Notes: a model not told the origin generated them from the letters alone. A DNA stretch of 64,000 nucleotides from Aestuariibaculum suncheonense (GCF_014596935.1 NZ_JACVXC010000006.1:62001-126000), one strand, 5' to 3'; shown: positions 53,111 to 61,645, counted from the first letter of the stretch. A program made the numbers and translations.

Positions 53111-54457
53111 TTAATTGATTTGAACCGTATTTAAAATAGTTTCTAACTCAGCTTTGGTGTTTATAACATCTAGCATAGCTTGTAAAAACTCTTGTTGCGC
53201 ATTGTATAATTGTGTTTGTGCCTGTCGTAAATCGAAACTGGAACCAATACCTTCGAAAAATTTAGTTTGGTTTTTTCGTTCAATACGCTCTGCCAGATTT
53301 AAGTTGAGTTTTTTGTTTTCGTAGTCTTCTATGGCGAATTGGTATTCACTTTTAGCTGAGGCAATTTGAAGTTTTAATTGTTGTTCGGTTTCTTTTAGGT
53401 CGTTTTCTGCTTTTTCAAGATCTATTTTAACACGTGCTGTTGCAGCTGTTCTGCCTAAAGAACTAAAAATGGGGATGTTTAAACTTAAACCGAATAATGA
53501 AGACCCGAACCATTGCTGGTCACTGCTGAAAAAGTTGAAGGTGTCTGAAAAACCCGAATATCCGCCATTCAAGAAGGCGTTTAGAGTTGGCAAGGCTTTG
53601 CTTTTTTCTAATTTTAAAAGTAATTCCTGTGACACCATAGAGTTTTCTGCAATTTTATAATCTATCGTATTTTCTACGTTTTCCTCGGTGCTTAGTAGCG
53701 ACAGACTGATGTTTTGAGCGGTTAACATTTCCAGTTTATCGGTTAACGAAGTATTGGTATTTATGTCTAAACCTAAAGTTATGTTTAACATTTGGTAGGC
53801 TAAAATTTTTAAACGTTCGGTTTTGTTTAAATTACTGTTTAAGCTCGATAAGGTTATTTGTAACTGCTCTACACTTTCTTCTTCGCCTAAACCGTTTTCG
53901 AAAATTTTTGTGGTTTCGTTAATATTATCTTCTAAAATCTGGCGGTCTTTATTTAAAAGAATCAGGCTTTCTTCTGCTAAAAGTACATTGCCGTAAGCGT
54001 TAATGACTGCTTTTCTAATTTCTAAATCGGTTTTTTCTTTAGCGTTTTTAGAAATATCTAAATATACTTTTGCCGATTGTAAGCCAACAATATAAGACCC
54101 GTCAAATATTTTTTGAGTTACTGTGGCTGTAGCGACTACATTCTGTTTGGTACCAAACACCACTTCTTCAAATTCACCCGGGTTACCACCAAAAGCTTCG
54201 GCTGGAATAAGGGATACCTGTTGTTTTAGGAAATTCTGGTAGTCTACCGAGGCACTAAGTTGTGGTAAACCGGTCGCTGTGGTTTCCCATTTTTGTTTTT
54301 TAGCGGCTTCAATATCTTTCGCAGCGTTTATGGCTGTTCGGTTGTTTTCAATAGCAAAATTAATAGCTTCTTCCAGGCTGAAGCTATACGATTGCTCTTG
54401 TGAAAACAAAGTGGTTGAAAGTAATAAACCAAATATAAGTATTAGACTTTGTTTCAT
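53111..54457 (-). CDS. TolC-family outer-membrane efflux protein
   Basis: 448 aa. Signal peptide MKQSLILIFGLLLSTTLFSQ. Two internal repeats of the outer-membrane efflux fold: SLEEAINFAIENNRTAI...AKKQKWETTATGLPQLSASVDY, and the second with ALPTLNAFLNGGY and LNIPIFSSLGRTAATARVKIDLEKAENDL. Long coiled-coil helices form the periplasmic tunnel. It exports the substrate delivered by the pump downstream. Confidence 0.94.
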   Translation of the reverse strand: MKQSLILIFGLLLSTTLFSQEQSYSFSLEEAINFAIENNRTAINAAKDIEAAKKQKWETTATGLPQLSASVDYQNFLKQQVSLIPAEAFGGNPGEFEEVVFGTKQNVVATATVTQKIFDGSYIVGLQSAKVYLDISKNAKEKTDLEIRKAVINAYGNVLLAEESLILLNKDRQILEDNINETTKIFENGLGEEESVEQLQITLSSLNSNLNKTERLKILAYQMLNITLGLDINTNTSLTDKLEMLTAQNISLSLLSTEENVENTIDYKIAENSMVSQELLLKLEKSKALPTLNAFLNGGYSGFSDTFNFFSSDQQWFGSSLFGLSLNIPIFSSLGRTAATARVKIDLEKAENDLKETEQQLKLQIASAKSEYQFAIEDYENKKLNLNLAERIERKNQTKFFEGIGSSFDLRQAQTQLYNAQQEFLQAMLDVINTKAELETILNTVQIN

Positions 54458-54547
54458 GTGTTAGTTTTTATTGTTTTAATGGTCACAGGTAACCTTCAAT
54501 GATTATAGTAGTAAATGAGCTTATTTTAATCATTTCGGTTTCATGTT

Positions 54548-55153
54548 TTATGATTGATTGTTGTTTAAATATTCGGTTAAATAATCAAGACCTTTTTGCG
54601 TACAAATGCCTCGCAAATGGTATTCTAAATAGTTGTTCATTAAGGTCTGCATCGAGAAATTATTTAAAGGAAACAGATCTTTATCCTTTAGCGACATCAT
54701 ACAGCTGAAATAGATTTTCGATATGAATTCTTTATTGATAGTATCTCGGTACAATCCTAATTGAATGCCTCGCTCTAAGTTGCTAATCACACAGTCGCCC
54801 ATAACGCAGGACTGTTTTTCCTTTAAATCGTCGTAAATTTTTGGGTAGTATTTCTGTAATTGAAATTGTGGTGACGATTTTTCATCTTTTAAATGCTTCA
54901 TGACAAAACGCTTAATTTCATAAATCTCTTCAATTGGCGATTTATCTTGCAGGATGATGTCGTTAATACCGGTTTGAATAACATGATACATGTATAAGGT
55001 GGTTTCTTCGACCAGGTCGTTTTTGTTTTCAAAATACTGATAAAGGGTTTTTTTCGACATGCCAAGTGCATTGGCAATTTCATCCATCGTTACACTCTTA
55101 AACCCATAGTTTAAGAATAATTCTGCTGCAGTTTTTAAAATATCATCTTTCAT
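54548..55153 (-). CDS. TetR/AcrR-family regulator of the efflux operon
   Basis: 201 aa. N-terminal helix-turn-helix: KSVTMDEIANALGMSKKTLY, with YQYFENKNDLVEE behind it; the C-terminal ligand domain is divergent. I chose the ATG at 55153; a GTG at 55162 overlaps the -7 element TAATTTTG (55169-55162) and cannot be the start if that promoter is right. It is 90 bp upstream of tolC on the same strand, so it probably represses its own efflux operon. Confidence 0.93.
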   Translation of the reverse strand: MKDDILKTAAELFLNYGFKSVTMDEIANALGMSKKTLYQYFENKNDLVEETTLYMYHVIQTGINDIILQDKSPIEEIYEIKRFVMKHLKDEKSSPQFQLQKYYPKIYDDLKEKQSCVMGDCVISNLERGIQLGLYRDTINKEFISKIYFSCMMSLKDKDLFPLNNFSMQTLMNNYLEYHLRGICTQKGLDYLTEYLNNNQS

Positions 55154-55161
55154 AATCCCCA

Positions 55162-55169
55162 CAAAATTA
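55162..55169 (-). promoter_or_regulatory. -7 element TAATTTTG of tetR and efflux operon
   Basis: Exact TAnnTTTG; a start 5 nt after the G leaves a leader of about 4 nt before the ATG at 55153. Confidence 0.55.
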
Positions 55170-55264
55170 AGCTAAGAAACTTTAAAAACAAAAAAAGTTT
55201 CCTGAGTTTTAACAGTTTTTTAATATTGGGTTTAAATAGGTTGCATTAGTTAGGGCAATTACTT

Positions 55265-55272
55265 TATTTTTG
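55265..55272 (+). promoter_or_regulatory. -7 element TATTTTTG of the polyprenyl synthase gene, leaderless spacing
   Basis: TATTTTTG-CTGT-ATG: exact TAnnTTTG with 4 nt to the start codon. Confidence 0.6.
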
Positions 55273-55276
55273 CTGT

Positions 55277-56251
55277 ATGCAAAACGTACTATTTTATCAA
55301 GACGCTATAACGTCGTATTTAAATGGGTTTACCACGCAACGCGAACCTGTTTCTTTATATAATCCTATCAATTATATTTTACAATTAGGCGGAAAGCGTT
55401 TGCGTCCGGTGTTAACCTTAATGACCGCTGAAGCCTTTAATGTCGATTATAAATTAGCTTTAAATGCGGCGTTGAGTATTGAAGTATTTCACAATTTCTC
55501 TTTGGTGCATGATGATATTATGGACGATGCACCGTTAAGACGCGGAAAAGAAACGGTACACGAAAAATGGGACGTAAATACAGGCATTTTATCGGGCGAT
55601 GCCATGCTGATTATGGCGTATCAGCTATTTGAAAATTACGAGCCTACCATATTTCAGGCTTTAGCAAAGTTGTTTAGTAAAACGGCACTTGAGGTTTGTG
55701 AGGGTCAGCAGTACGACGTCGATTTTGAAACGCGCGATGATGTGACTATTCCAGAGTATTTAAAAATGATTGAATACAAAACAGCAGTTTTGGTTGGTGC
55801 GGCGATGCAAATGGGAGCCATTGTGGCGGAAGCTTCAGAAGAAGACCAAAAAGGAATTTACGAGTTTGGTAAAAATTTAGGGATTGCTTTTCAGTTGCAG
55901 GATGATTATTTAGATGCTTTCGGAGACCCAAAAACCTTTGGGAAACAAGTAGGAGGTGATATTATTGAAAATAAAAAGACCTATTTATACATCAAAGCTG
56001 TCGAGTTTGCTTCAGAAGATAATAAGTTGGAGCTTCAGCATTTATTCAGTTTGAGTCCGAGTGATCCTTCCGATAAAATAGAAACAGCAAAAAATATTTT
56101 TAAGTCGAGTGGTGCTGCTGAAGCCACCAGAAATGAAATTGAAAATTATACAAATAAGGCTTTCGAGGTTTTAGAAACTTTGAATATTTCTACAGACAAC
56201 AAGGAAATATTAAAAGCGTTCGGAGCAAGTTTAATGGATAGAAAGGTATAA
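55277..56251 (+). CDS. Polyprenyl diphosphate synthase (trans-type)
   Basis: 324 aa isoprenyl chain-elongating enzyme. The first Asp-rich motif is in LVHDDIMDDAPLRRG (DDxxD), the second in FQLQDDYLDAFGDPKTFGK. GGKRLRPVLTLM binds the diphosphate. The residues just before the first Asp motif (SIEVFHNFSLVHDD) control chain length; I cannot tell geranylgeranyl from longer products by eye. It uses isoprenoid units made through the MEP pathway (dxs is in the window). Its last base overlaps the ATG of the next gene. Confidence 0.93.
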   Translation: MQNVLFYQDAITSYLNGFTTQREPVSLYNPINYILQLGGKRLRPVLTLMTAEAFNVDYKLALNAALSIEVFHNFSLVHDDIMDDAPLRRGKETVHEKWDVNTGILSGDAMLIMAYQLFENYEPTIFQALAKLFSKTALEVCEGQQYDVDFETRDDVTIPEYLKMIEYKTAVLVGAAMQMGAIVAEASEEDQKGIYEFGKNLGIAFQLQDDYLDAFGDPKTFGKQVGGDIIENKKTYLYIKAVEFASEDNKLELQHLFSLSPSDPSDKIETAKNIFKSSGAAEATRNEIENYTNKAFEVLETLNISTDNKEILKAFGASLMDRKV

Positions 56252-56601
56252 TGCAGTTGCCATCAACGTTTGAAGATTTAATTAGTGAAGCTAACAATCT
56301 GGACTTGTATAGTAAGTTGGTGGTGCAGTTAAATAAAGACTTTTTACTAGCGAATATCGATTTAGATTTTGATGAAGCTATTTTGCCTTCTAGTTTAAAG
56401 TTGATGCTGCACGAGACCATCTATAAACTTATTCAGGAAAAGTTCGCCGATTATTTGAATCTACTCTACATTATTGATGTTTCTGAGCGACAAGTTAAGG
56501 AACTCGATGGAAGTGATGTGCTAAAACTTTCGGAAGATGTAGCGTTTTTAATTTTAAAGCGCGAATGGCAAAAAGTTTGGTTTAGGCATAAATATCAATA
56601 A
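56251..56601 (+). CDS. Conserved hypothetical protein coupled to polyprenyl synthase
   Basis: 116 aa, helical, acidic-to-neutral, without signal, membrane segment or cysteines (QLPSTFEDLISEANNLDLYS...LSEDVAFLILKREWQKVWF). The ATG overlaps the stop of the polyprenyl synthase gene by one base, so the two are translationally coupled. I recognise no domain. A strong terminator begins at its stop codon. Confidence 0.8.
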   Translation: MQLPSTFEDLISEANNLDLYSKLVVQLNKDFLLANIDLDFDEAILPSSLKLMLHETIYKLIQEKFADYLNLLYIIDVSERQVKELDGSDVLKLSEDVAFLILKREWQKVWFRHKYQ

Positions 56602-56645
56602 AAAAACACCCTCTTGAAGATAAAATTTAAGAGGGTGTTTTTTTT
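56601..56645. terminator. Bidirectional intrinsic terminator
   Basis: 15-bp stem AAAAAACACCCTCTT / AAGAGGGTGTTTTTT with a 13-nt loop, between the convergent hypothetical and receptor genes. Confidence 0.92.
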
Positions 56646-56649
56646 GTTA

Positions 56650-58650
56650 TTAATTAAAGACAAAAGACGTGTTGATATAAAAATTACGTCCTTGTCGCGC
56701 AATATTATTCCAGTCGGCATAGGTAGAATAATAACGGTCTAAAATATTTTCTACACCATATTTTAGAACCAGTTTATTCGTTTTTAAATAAAATATATTT
56801 CCGAAGTTTAAATTTAGTATACCATAAGACGGCGTTTCGTTTTCTCCGTAAAAACTTGAGTACTGACTTTGGTTGCCGTTGCCTTCCAATTGTAATGCAG
56901 CATTAAAATTGGTGGTGTTATAATTTAATTCGGCTAAATACGAGAAAGGTTTTATTAGGGGCAAAGGTTCGTTATTACTGCCTTTGCCGTAGTTATAACC
57001 AACAGAAGCATTTATAGATAAGGTTTTTGATAACAGATAACTCGAGTTTAAATAGATATCGAAAATAGAAGCATAATCTAATGCCGTATAAATTTTTACA
57101 CCGTTGGCACCAATAGTCATAGGGCTTAACGATGCATCAATCTCGCCAACAATGTAATCTCTTATATGGAAATATGACGATTCTAAACCTATTTTAAAAT
57201 TGCCGAAAAGATAATTTGCTTTCATATTGGCTTCAAATGATTTTTCATTTTTTAGGGTTGGGTTTCCGATATAATCAAAATTATCGAAGTTGTTATACAG
57301 GAAAAAACCATAACCTTCACTCACTGAAGTTGCGCGTTCGCCATAGCCTAAACCCAATGAAAGATGGTAATTTTCTTTTTCTAAATGATAATTTGAAGCT
57401 ACCGAAGTTAAAAAGCGATGTTTAGAATTGGTTAAATCGGGATAGAAAATTTTTAAGCTTTCCAAACCTTCATCTTTTGCAATTGTGTTGTTGTGAAACC
57501 CGAATCGTACGGAAGTACTTATCGATTCAGCATCACTTAAAGTATAGTTGTCTCTTATGTACAAGCCACTGTACAAGGTTCTGACATCGGGCCAAGTGTA
57601 CATAAACATACTCGGTTGATTGGAGTCGTTTGGGTACATGGTCATTTCGGCTAAAGATCGGTTGTAAAATCCGTTGAGATTAAACTGAAACTGATGTTTG
57701 TTTGCAGTGAATTTTAACTTGCTATAAAATCCATAAGTGTCACTCCAACCGGGCATATCCATACGAATAGGTACATCGGGACGTTTGGAGTCGTCCATAA
57801 TATGGGTTATGGTATTGAAATACAATTTTGATTCCCAGGATGTAATATAGCTGAGGTTGCTTTTGTAGTTGTGTGTTACCGATGTAATTATAGCCTCGGC
57901 TAATGAGACATCCATAGGTAGCGCCGGATAACCAATATCGGTAGCTTTGTCGTAAATAATATTAGCATCCAAACTGTGGTTATTTGATAATTTATAACCT
58001 GCCTGTGTAGAAATATTGAATTTTTCAAATTGAGAAAAGGGGACTTCTTTGTTTTCTCCGGCGTTGTAATTGTCAGATTTTCTGTAAATACCATCCGTAT
58101 TTAGGTAAAACTTATTGGTTGAATATTCCAGTTCTAAACCACAGGTTTTGTAGTTGCCATTGGATTCGTAGCCCAAATCGACACTTGACTTTAATCCTGA
58201 ATGATTAAATTTAGATTCTGGCATTTGTAAATCGATAGCACCACCAATATTATGACCGTTTTCAGTGCCTTCCTGACCAAAATTGATTGTTACCTGCTTT
58301 AGATTTGAAACATCAACATACGATGTTATGGGATCCATTTTATCGGTGCAGGCACCAAAAATCTGCATGCCGTCTATGGTGACATTTAAGCGTTCGCTGG
58401 TCATATTATTTAGTGTAGGCTCCCAGGCATAGTTACCACGTTTAATCATGGTCACACGATTCGATTTTTCTAAATAATTGTCAATGCTTGACAAGGTTTT
58501 TTCCTGTCGATAATTACTCAGGTTTCGGTTACCTAATACTATAATTTCATCTAATTGTGTAGTGTCTTTCTTTATAATTACATCGCTTTGCTGACCATAA
58601 GAAACTCCACTGTATATGATGCCCAATATAAGAACAATGAGCTTTTTCAT
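56650..58650 (-). CDS. TonB-dependent receptor, NosA/OprC-like (probable copper)
   Basis: 666 aa. Signal peptide MKKLIVLILGIIYSGVSYGQ; TonB-box-like LDEIIVLGNRN; plug with GMQIFGACTDKMDPITSYVD. The ACTDKMDPxTSYV stretch is the hallmark I know from NosA/OprC copper receptors. Met-rich barrel loops (RMDMPGWSDTYG, AEMTMYPND, PSMFMYTWPDV) also fit copper. The barrel ends GRNFYINTSFVFN. No CarboxypepD-reg domain precedes the plug, unlike the receptor at 33-36 kb. The next gene upstream is a YtkA-like Met/His-rich lipoprotein. In other bacteria NosA loads copper for nitrous oxide reductase; nosZ is not in this window. Confidence 0.87.
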   Translation of the reverse strand: MKKLIVLILGIIYSGVSYGQQSDVIIKKDTTQLDEIIVLGNRNLSNYRQEKTLSSIDNYLEKSNRVTMIKRGNYAWEPTLNNMTSERLNVTIDGMQIFGACTDKMDPITSYVDVSNLKQVTINFGQEGTENGHNIGGAIDLQMPESKFNHSGLKSSVDLGYESNGNYKTCGLELEYSTNKFYLNTDGIYRKSDNYNAGENKEVPFSQFEKFNISTQAGYKLSNNHSLDANIIYDKATDIGYPALPMDVSLAEAIITSVTHNYKSNLSYITSWESKLYFNTITHIMDDSKRPDVPIRMDMPGWSDTYGFYSKLKFTANKHQFQFNLNGFYNRSLAEMTMYPNDSNQPSMFMYTWPDVRTLYSGLYIRDNYTLSDAESISTSVRFGFHNNTIAKDEGLESLKIFYPDLTNSKHRFLTSVASNYHLEKENYHLSLGLGYGERATSVSEGYGFFLYNNFDNFDYIGNPTLKNEKSFEANMKANYLFGNFKIGLESSYFHIRDYIVGEIDASLSPMTIGANGVKIYTALDYASIFDIYLNSSYLLSKTLSINASVGYNYGKGSNNEPLPLIKPFSYLAELNYNTTNFNAALQLEGNGNQSQYSSFYGENETPSYGILNLNFGNIFYLKTNKLVLKYGVENILDRYYSTYADWNNIARQGRNFYINTSFVFN

Positions 58651-58710
58651 AATGCTATGTGTTGTAAGGATTGCATCGTGTTTTATTAACAGGATGCAAT
58701 CTCTAGTGTG

Positions 58711-59556
58711 TTAAAATTCTAATTCTAGATATAAGCTACTTTGGGTGTTTGTTTCGGTAACGTCTTCACCTTTTAAAACGGTGTATTCAGCATCGACAAG
58801 TTTTAAGTTTAAAACCCAATACCCGGTCATGGTTAAGGACAGGTCGGCATGGTACATACTATCTGTACTACTATATGTTAAATCAGTATTGTTAGGCGAA
58901 CTATGGTTGCTCATACCTGGCATTCTAGGATCCAGGGCTAAGCTGTAGTTTTCAACTTCGGGAAAAGACATCATTGTTTCCATGGAGTATAAGCCAACAA
59001 CCAGATTGTTTATGCCAATAATAGGTTTTGTAGGTTCTATAATGGCAATCACATAACGCTTGTTGTCGCTTCCTTGAAAACTACTTACATTTTGTAATTT
59101 ACTTTGTAAAACCGTGATTGTATCGGTAACCACGTATGTTATACCATCAATAGTGTAATTTATTGTTAATGACCAGCCAGAACCATCTGTATTTGTCATT
59201 TGGTAAATAATGTAGCCGTCGTAAAGGGTTTTTTTGTTTGTAGTTTTTAATACGTCTGATTTTGGACACGAGTGTTGCATGGTTGGCATTTGCATAACCG
59301 GCATCCAGTTTATTGAAGCATTTTCAATATAACTTTTAGAGGTGTTATCTACAATTCTAAGGCTTACGGCGTTGTATCCTGTGTAAAAGCTTCCTGATTT
59401 AGTGTAAACCTCAATAGTATGAGTGTCGTTTACAAGGTTTTGAACTTTAATTAAGTTCTCCAGTTCGTTAATTATAAGGTCATCATCGTTATCGGTAGAA
59501 CAGCTAGCAGAAAATAAAGTGATAAACAGAATAGGTAATATATGTGAAAATTTCAT
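58711..59556 (-). CDS. Met/His-rich lipoprotein with two YtkA/FixH-like domains
   Basis: 281 aa from the ATG at 59556 (MKFSHILPILFITLFSASC, lipobox with Cys at residue 19); a TTG at 59568 is also in frame but less likely. Two similar halves: NWMPVMQMPTMQHSCP, then DPRMPGMSNHSSPNNTDLTY followed by MYHADLSLTMTGYWVLNLKL. The MPxM...H pattern ending in MTGYW is the YtkA-like motif; Met and His in this spacing suit copper. 60 bp upstream of the copper receptor, so it may hand metal to it or sense it. Confidence 0.8.
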   Translation of the reverse strand: MKFSHILPILFITLFSASCSTDNDDDLIINELENLIKVQNLVNDTHTIEVYTKSGSFYTGYNAVSLRIVDNTSKSYIENASINWMPVMQMPTMQHSCPKSDVLKTTNKKTLYDGYIIYQMTNTDGSGWSLTINYTIDGITYVVTDTITVLQSKLQNVSSFQGSDNKRYVIAIIEPTKPIIGINNLVVGLYSMETMMSFPEVENYSLALDPRMPGMSNHSSPNNTDLTYSSTDSMYHADLSLTMTGYWVLNLKLVDAEYTVLKGEDVTETNTQSSLYLELEF

Positions 59557-59689
59557 TTTGTAATTCAATTTAGGGTATAGTCACAGTGTGTATAAGTCTT
59601 AAGCTATACAGTTAATGTTTAAACATAGGCGTTTTGTCTAATACATCAATTGAGATGAATTTGAGCCTGTTTTTTGATAAATTATGGAA

Positions 59690-60085
59690 TTACGAAATGT
59701 TTGGAGGCGGTGTATCGACAGCGATGGTGCTTTCGTAAATCGCCGGAGTTTTGTAAATTAACTTAGATTGCGAAGTTAATTGCAATGTATTTTGAGTATC
59801 AATCGTATCGATGTTTGAAATGAAAAAAGCATCTAACACCATACGTTTGTTTTCTTCTAAAGGTGTTTTATGGTCGGCACCAGTTTCGTTTTTCGCCAGT
59901 TGTTTTTGCAAATGACATTTACCGTTACACCCCTGCTGATTATCCTTTTGAACGCAAAGTGTTTTGGCAATAAAATCCTGATTGGCGACAAAATCAACCA
60001 CAATAACAAGCGTATTGATGTTATGTGCCAGTAGGATAACTACCAGAACAAGCGCGGTTATTTTATTGACCAAGAATTTTAACAT
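59690..60085 (-). CDS. Small membrane protein with Cys motifs, copper block
   Basis: 131 aa: one N-terminal membrane helix (ITALVLVVILLAHNINTLVI), then TLCVQKDNQQGCNGKCHLQK (three Cys and a His within 16 residues, a possible metal site), then an unstructured tail. I have met this type beside Bacteroidota copper receptors but know no function. The -7 element TAAATTTG (60097-60090) is exactly 4 nt upstream of the ATG, predicting a leaderless mRNA. Confidence 0.78.
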   Translation of the reverse strand: MLKFLVNKITALVLVVILLAHNINTLVIVVDFVANQDFIAKTLCVQKDNQQGCNGKCHLQKQLAKNETGADHKTPLEENKRMVLDAFFISNIDTIDTQNTLQLTSQSKLIYKTPAIYESTIAVDTPPPNIS

Positions 60086-60089
60086 GCTG

Positions 60090-60097
60090 CAAATTTA
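60090..60097 (-). promoter_or_regulatory. -7 element TAAATTTG of the 131-aa gene, leaderless spacing
   Basis: TAAATTTG-CAGC-ATG: exact TAnnTTTG with 4 nt to the start codon. Confidence 0.55.
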
Positions 60098-60135
60098 CGG
60101 TTTCGTTTTCTTTTGAAAAGTGATAATTATTACAT

Positions 60136-60255
60136 TTAAAAATCTTTTTTCTTCGACTTCATAACAATTCTGAAAATGGGTAAAATTACCCAAATAATAA
60201 GAACAGATAATGAGATAATTAATCCGGTGCTGGTGCCAAAGGGAGGTGTGAGCAT
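60136..60255 (-). CDS. 39-aa single-helix membrane protein
   Basis: ATG at 60255. The peptide begins MLTPPFGTSTGLIISLSVLI, continues IWVILPIFRIVM and ends KSKKKDF: a short polar start, one membrane helix and a strongly basic end, so N-out/C-in by the positive-inside rule. It lies between cytochrome c (66 bp upstream) and the 131-aa gene, all on the minus strand. It looks like a genuine small protein, perhaps an assembly or anchoring factor for the cytochrome or copper system. No family recognised. Confidence 0.6.
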   Translation of the reverse strand: MLTPPFGTSTGLIISLSVLIIWVILPIFRIVMKSKKKDF

Positions 60256-60321
60256 TAGTTAACCGTGAAAAAGCTAATGTCTTATATTGAGGTGGTAGAT
60301 GTGTGTATAATGTTTATGGTG

Positions 60322-60831
60322 TTATTTTAACGTTCTAAAATATTCTAAAATAGCTCTGGCGTTCTCTTCAGAAAGGCTCTGATTAGGCATTGGCGATCCG
60401 TTAAACTCAATAAGTAAATCTTTAGCTAATTGATTTCTTTGTACCATTTCTTCAGGATTTAAAATCATATTCATAATCCATTCAGGAGATCGCTTTTCTA
60501 GAATGCCAACAGGAGATGGGCCGATAAATTTTTTGTCCGGACGGTGGCAAGCGGTACACATTTTATTAAATATGTCTTTACCATGAGAAGCTATGTTTTG
60601 GTCTATTTCACTAGCCAGTATAATCGAGGTAATCGGGCCAATACCTTTATCGGTTAAATCTACCCTTTGAGATGCGCTAAGGGCTTTTGGTGCTTCAGAA
60701 GATTTATTTGTTTGTTGTGTTGCTGTTTTTTGTTCATAAGAAAATCCACTTTTCTTTTTTTCTTCCTTGCTTCCGCAACTAAAAATAGCTAAGGCAACAA
60801 TTAAAGTCAGTAATTTAAATGCTGATTTCAT
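60322..60831 (-). CDS. Lipoprotein cytochrome c
   Basis: 169 aa. Lipoprotein signal with Cys in VALAIFSCGSKEEKKK, a variable linker, then a class I cytochrome c domain: haem motif CTACH in IFNKMCTACHRPDKKFIGPS, and a distal Met ligand in GSPMPNQSLSEENARAILEYF. RSPEWIMNMILNPEEM is a stretch I associate with the small cytochrome c that opens Bacteroidota nitrous-oxide-reductase (nos) clusters. A periplasmic electron carrier held to the membrane. Its upstream palindrome is at -41.5, suggesting FNR/CRP-type activation. Confidence 0.92.
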   Translation of the reverse strand: MKSAFKLLTLIVALAIFSCGSKEEKKKSGFSYEQKTATQQTNKSSEAPKALSASQRVDLTDKGIGPITSIILASEIDQNIASHGKDIFNKMCTACHRPDKKFIGPSPVGILEKRSPEWIMNMILNPEEMVQRNQLAKDLLIEFNGSPMPNQSLSEENARAILEYFRTLK

Positions 60832-60851
60832 AATGATGAATTAGATTTTTG

Positions 60852-60896
60852 CGAAGTTAGGTTCTGAAATGATTATTAAATATGACAATCATCATA
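60852..60896 (-). promoter_or_regulatory. FNR/CRP-like palindrome and -7 element of cytochrome c
   Basis: TATGA-CAATCA-TCATA at 60881-60896 (plus-strand reading). On the minus strand TAACTTCG (60859-60852) matches TAnnTTTG with one change. A start at 60847 puts the palindrome centre at -41.5, the same position as in the 603-aa gene. Confidence 0.5.
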
Positions 60897-60997
60897 AATA
60901 GTGTGTTTTTCTTGTTTTAAGTTTCAATTCAGGCTAATTGGTTTTACTGATTTTTATAAAAAAGAATAGAAAATGAAATGGAAATAGTTGTTTGAAA

Positions 60998-61522
60998 TTA
61001 AAAATAAACCCTTACAAAAGGCGCCCAAGGATCGGCATAAATACTTTTATTTCGGTCGTAAAGCACATCGTAGCGAATGCCAAAGGTAACATTGCGGTTG
61101 CGGTAACCAGCACCTAAAAATAAGGCTGGATACCAATAGTTGTCGTCTTGAAAATTAAGTCGGTTGTCGTATTTCCTGCTTACGTAAAGTTCTTCAAATT
61201 CGGCAGATAACTGAATGGTGTTAATCGGGCTGTATAAACCAATTAAACTGCCTCCAAAAATAGTCGATTTGTAGAAATCTTTACTGCTATTATAGGTGCC
61301 ATTAAGTCCTATGCCCATAGCTAGGCTATTATTGAATTCGTAAAGGGCGCTTGGTGCTAGTGTTCCGCTGAAAAAACCGTTTCCAAAACTTAATCCTATA
61401 CCGCCGCCAAAACGGACGTGTTTCCAAAAGTCGTTTTCTAACTGTTGTGCAGTTAAAGTGTTAAAACTCCAAATAATTGTTAATAAAAGCAGTAGGGATT
61501 TTTTATTAATTAAAGTAATCAT
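60998..61522 (-). CDS. Outer-membrane beta-barrel-like protein
   Basis: 174 aa from the ATG at 61522 (MITLINKKSLLLLLTIIWSF, signal peptide ending near LTAQ); an ATG at 61549 overlaps the predicted -7 CAAATTAA region. Alternating beta pattern with aromatic ends: RFGGGIGLSFGNGFFSGTLA, GSLIGLYSPINTIQLSAEFE and PALFLGAGYRNRNVTFGIRY, ending FVRVYF. Relatives next to sucA are often mislabelled alpha-ketoglutarate decarboxylase, a name I think comes from the neighbour; nothing here is enzymatic. Confidence 0.8.
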   Translation of the reverse strand: MITLINKKSLLLLLTIIWSFNTLTAQQLENDFWKHVRFGGGIGLSFGNGFFSGTLAPSALYEFNNSLAMGIGLNGTYNSSKDFYKSTIFGGSLIGLYSPINTIQLSAEFEELYVSRKYDNRLNFQDDNYWYPALFLGAGYRNRNVTFGIRYDVLYDRNKSIYADPWAPFVRVYF

Positions 61523-61546
61523 ACTTAGTTCTTTGAAATATGTTAA

Positions 61547-61600
61547 CAAATTAAACTGAAAATTTAATTTTTAATTATATGGGTGTTATGATAATCATAA
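61547..61600 (-). promoter_or_regulatory. Promoter of the beta-barrel gene with palindrome
   Basis: The -7-like TTAATTTG (61554-61547, minus) gives a leader of about 20 nt. TTATGATAATCATAA (61586-61600) is a perfect palindrome about 51 bp upstream of the expected start, sharing ATGAYAATCAT with the cytochrome c site. Confidence 0.45.
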
Positions 61601-61637
61601 ATATAACAAAATAAACATCTAATATTCGCAAAAGTTG

Positions 61638-61645
61638 TATTTTTG
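61638..61645 (+). promoter_or_regulatory. -7 element TATTTTTG of sucA
   Basis: Exact TAnnTTTG, 40 bp before the ATG at 61686, divergent from the beta-barrel gene. Confidence 0.6.

Noticed and set aside
56650-60831. A nitrous oxide reductase (nos) operon
   Set aside because: NosA-like receptor and nos-type cytochrome c are present, but nosZ, nosL, nosD, nosF and nosY are absent.
60998-61522. Alpha-ketoglutarate decarboxylase
   Set aside because: The name is sometimes given to this family, probably from the neighbouring sucA; the sequence is a signal peptide plus beta-barrel without cofactor motifs.
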